Assembly (NCBI GenBank): GCA_964403465.1
Contig: CAYOFY010000077.1
Span: 1 to 6,856 of the forward strand
Length of the DNA: 6,856 bases
Direction: 5' to 3'
From: JAFGKM01 sp964403465
GTDB lineage: Bacteria > Ratteibacteria > UBA8468 > B48-G9 > JAFGKM01
The notes beneath the pieces were generated by a model. That model was not told the origin of the DNA and ran no database searches. It saw only the letters and a program-made list of their open reading frames with translations. The position numbers and the translations under genes were made by a program. Shown here piece after piece: positions 5,504-6,856 of the stretch (its first letter is position 1; every line of letters starts with the position of its first letter).

Positions 5504-6751
5504 TTACGAAAATTCTTTTCCTGATGCTACATCTTTTGCTATACGAGCCCAGTTTCTCAGACGTTCCGGTTCTCCCTGGACTGTCTGGATATCCTTGAGT
5601 ATTATATCGACATGACAACCTGCGCATTTTTTCAATCCTTCCCGCAAGGTTATGCCAATCCTTTCAGGATTAAATCCGCTGCACACCATATCGGAAGGAT
5701 TAGGCCGCCAGGATAAGACATATCTGTCCTCTATTTGCCGCGCACAAACAGAAATATCAGCCCATGGGGATACAGCTATGCGTCGCAGGTTTTTCAACTG
5801 CCGCAAAATGTCAATTTTACGGGACAGGTCTTCACAGCATCCATAGGCAATAAGTCCGAAATTTTCCATGATAGGCAGCTGGTAGCGAAACAAAAATTCC
5901 TCATGCATTGCTGGAGAAATACCGGCAAATTCCTGGGCGGCGAAAAAGCCCCATAACTGCCGGCGTTCGACCCTTCCTCCTTTCGCAGAAGGAACCACTG
6001 TCTCGTAAGCGTAAGGCTCCGCCTGATTGTACTGGCTGATGGAAGTAAAATCCCCTCTTTTCTCCGCTTCCCCCTGCACGGAGAGTATCCCATCGCGCAA
6101 GAAAGACAGCAGTTCATGCAACCACTCAGGGTTATCGCACATATGCATCATCATACGTTCTATTCCGAGAAACTGACCGAGATAATATGAAATATCTCCG
6201 CCAAAATTTATGTATGGCGTTGTGCGGTCTTCATGTACTGGAATAATATCGCCGACTGCTTCGCTGATTTTTGCAACACTGTCTCTGGTTTCCTTTTCGT
6301 CAATTGCATGAAGGGGTATTCTCATTTTTTGCCGTACTTTATCATTTGGCGTAATTGCGGGTTCGGCGGCCAGCTTGTAAGCGCCTTCTTTTCCCTGTAA
6401 ACTGGGTTTGTGCGTGGAATGTATTCCCCATCCCGGGTCAGAAAAGACTGCATTTACTGTTACCCATGGATACAATATAGAGTCATCATCTACCCAGTCT
6501 TTTAATAACTTATTGCGCAGTTGGAATTCTATATTGCGGTACAATGGATTCTCACACTCGCATTTTATTATTTCATACTCGCCTGCGTCATAACGCCCGC
6601 ACGTTACCAAAACAAGTGGACGGGTATATTTCATACTGTTGTGTTCCGTCCATAGCCGCATGTATTCCCTGTATTTCGGATGTGCCGCCGCCTCCATAAC
6701 CTGTTGTGCCAGTTTGCGCAGAATAAAAATATCTTTAGTTTGCGGTTCCAT
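5504..6751 (-). CDS. Long divergent UroD-like TIM-barrel protein with Tyr-Gly-Cys-Cys motif
   Basis: A 415-residue protein, longer than usual UroD-like proteins (about 340). The C-terminal half carries the recognisable part: a Trp-Gly-Phe-Phe-Ala-Ala-Gln-Glu-Phe segment (267-275), Ser-Pro-x-Met-His-Glu-Glu (279-285), Tyr-Gly-Cys-Cys-Glu-Asp (303-308), Ile-Ala-Val-Ser-Pro-Trp-Ala-Asp (325-332) and Ile-Ile-Leu-Lys-Asp (383-387). The Tyr-Gly-Cys-Cys strand falls where the neighbours have His-Ser-Cys-Gly, so the zinc His appears replaced by Tyr303 while Cys305 remains (by-eye alignment). I recognise the family as UroD/MetE-fold proteins without a proven function. No signal peptide or membrane segment is seen. 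GGAGAAG on the minus strand at 6764-6758 lies six bases before ATG 6751. It may act on a substrate related to that of its neighbours; this is inference from position. Confidence 0.72.
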   Translation of the reverse strand: MEPQTKDIFILRKLAQQVMEAAAHPKYREYMRLWTEHNSMKYTRPLVLVTCGRYDAGEYEIIKCECENPLYRNIEFQLRNKLLKDWVDDDSILYPWVTVNAVFSDPGWGIHSTHKPSLQGKEGAYKLAAEPAITPNDKVRQKMRIPLHAIDEKETRDSVAKISEAVGDIIPVHEDRTTPYINFGGDISYYLGQFLGIERMMMHMCDNPEWLHELLSFLRDGILSVQGEAEKRGDFTSISQYNQAEPYAYETVVPSAKGGRVERRQLWGFFAAQEFAGISPAMHEEFLFRYQLPIMENFGLIAYGCCEDLSRKIDILRQLKNLRRIAVSPWADISVCARQIEDRYVLSWRPNPSDMVCSGFNPERIGITLREGLKKCAGCHVDIILKDIQTVQGEPERLRNWARIAKDVASGKEFS

Positions 6752-6757
6752 GTGTGG

Positions 6758-6764
6758 CTTCTCC
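6758..6764 (-). promoter_or_regulatory. Shine-Dalgarno site of the long UroD-like gene
   Basis: GGAGAAG on the minus strand, six bases before ATG 6751, fixes this start. In the remaining bases to the window edge (6765-6856) I see AT-rich DNA with a possible -10 (TAATAT, minus strand) but no matching -35, and no gene. Confidence 0.7.
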
Positions 6765-6856
6765 TATTGCTTGAGTTTATGGTTGAAGACTGGTTAAACA
6801 TATTAGAAAAATTCCATTCGCCCTTACGTTGAATTAACGATTTACTTAATACTCGG

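Noticed and set aside
5475..5530. Hairpin terminator at the convergent stops
   Set aside because: Only four- or five-pair AT-rich stems were found, not stable enough to support a terminator.
5794..6117. 107-codon minus-strand frame inside the long UroD-like gene
   Set aside because: It is in another frame of a well-supported gene, low in recognisable motifs and rich in Arg, Ser and Cys as shadow frames often are.
6827..6839. Short inverted repeat CGTTGAATTAACG upstream of the long UroD-like gene
   Set aside because: Only four-base arms match outside an AT-rich centre; too weak to call an operator.

Overview
The window looks like bacterial chromosomal DNA of moderate G+C with compact genes, Shine-Dalgarno sites and two tight gene overlaps. 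The set of genes (divergent uronate-isomerase relatives, sugar kinase and aldolase, several uroporphyrinogen-decarboxylase-like proteins that are not HemE) recalls anaerobic polysaccharide or organic-matter degraders such as Lentisphaerota, Planctomycetota or Clostridia. That placement is an impression from protein style only; no marker gene is present.

Left part (1-3207, all + strand): the tail of an unrecognised gene, then three tightly packed genes. These are a divergent uronate-isomerase-type TIM barrel (157-1455), a zinc-dependent class II ketose-bisphosphate aldolase (1448-2293) and a PfkB/ribokinase-family kinase (2311-3207, or from 2290). The order isomerase, aldolase, kinase suggests an isomerise, phosphorylate, cleave route for a sugar or sugar acid. 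The genes of the classical uronate pathway (oxidoreductase, dehydratase, KDPG aldolase) are not in the window. The isomerase keeps the first-strand His-x-His and a late Asp, but seems to have lost two residues expected in true uronate isomerases, so its substrate is open.

Right part (3255-6751): three members of the UroD-like superfamily in a minus, plus, minus layout. The first two carry the His-x-Cys-Gly motif of the zinc methyltransferase branch (MtaA/MtbA type). The third, longer and more divergent, has Tyr-Gly-Cys-Cys there instead. Between the first two divergent genes lies a 230-base control region. It holds a near-consensus promoter for the + strand gene, overlapped by a perfect 16-base palindrome and a second LacI/CcpA-style palindrome that shares a half-site with it. 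An 11-base tandem repeat follows in the predicted leader.

No RNA gene, mobile element, CRISPR array or convincing terminator was seen, and no gene-free stretch exceeds 300 bases. The strongest leads are the non-classical sugar-acid triad and its possible link to UroD-like methyltransferases, for example removal of methyl groups from methylated sugars. That link is hypothesis only.
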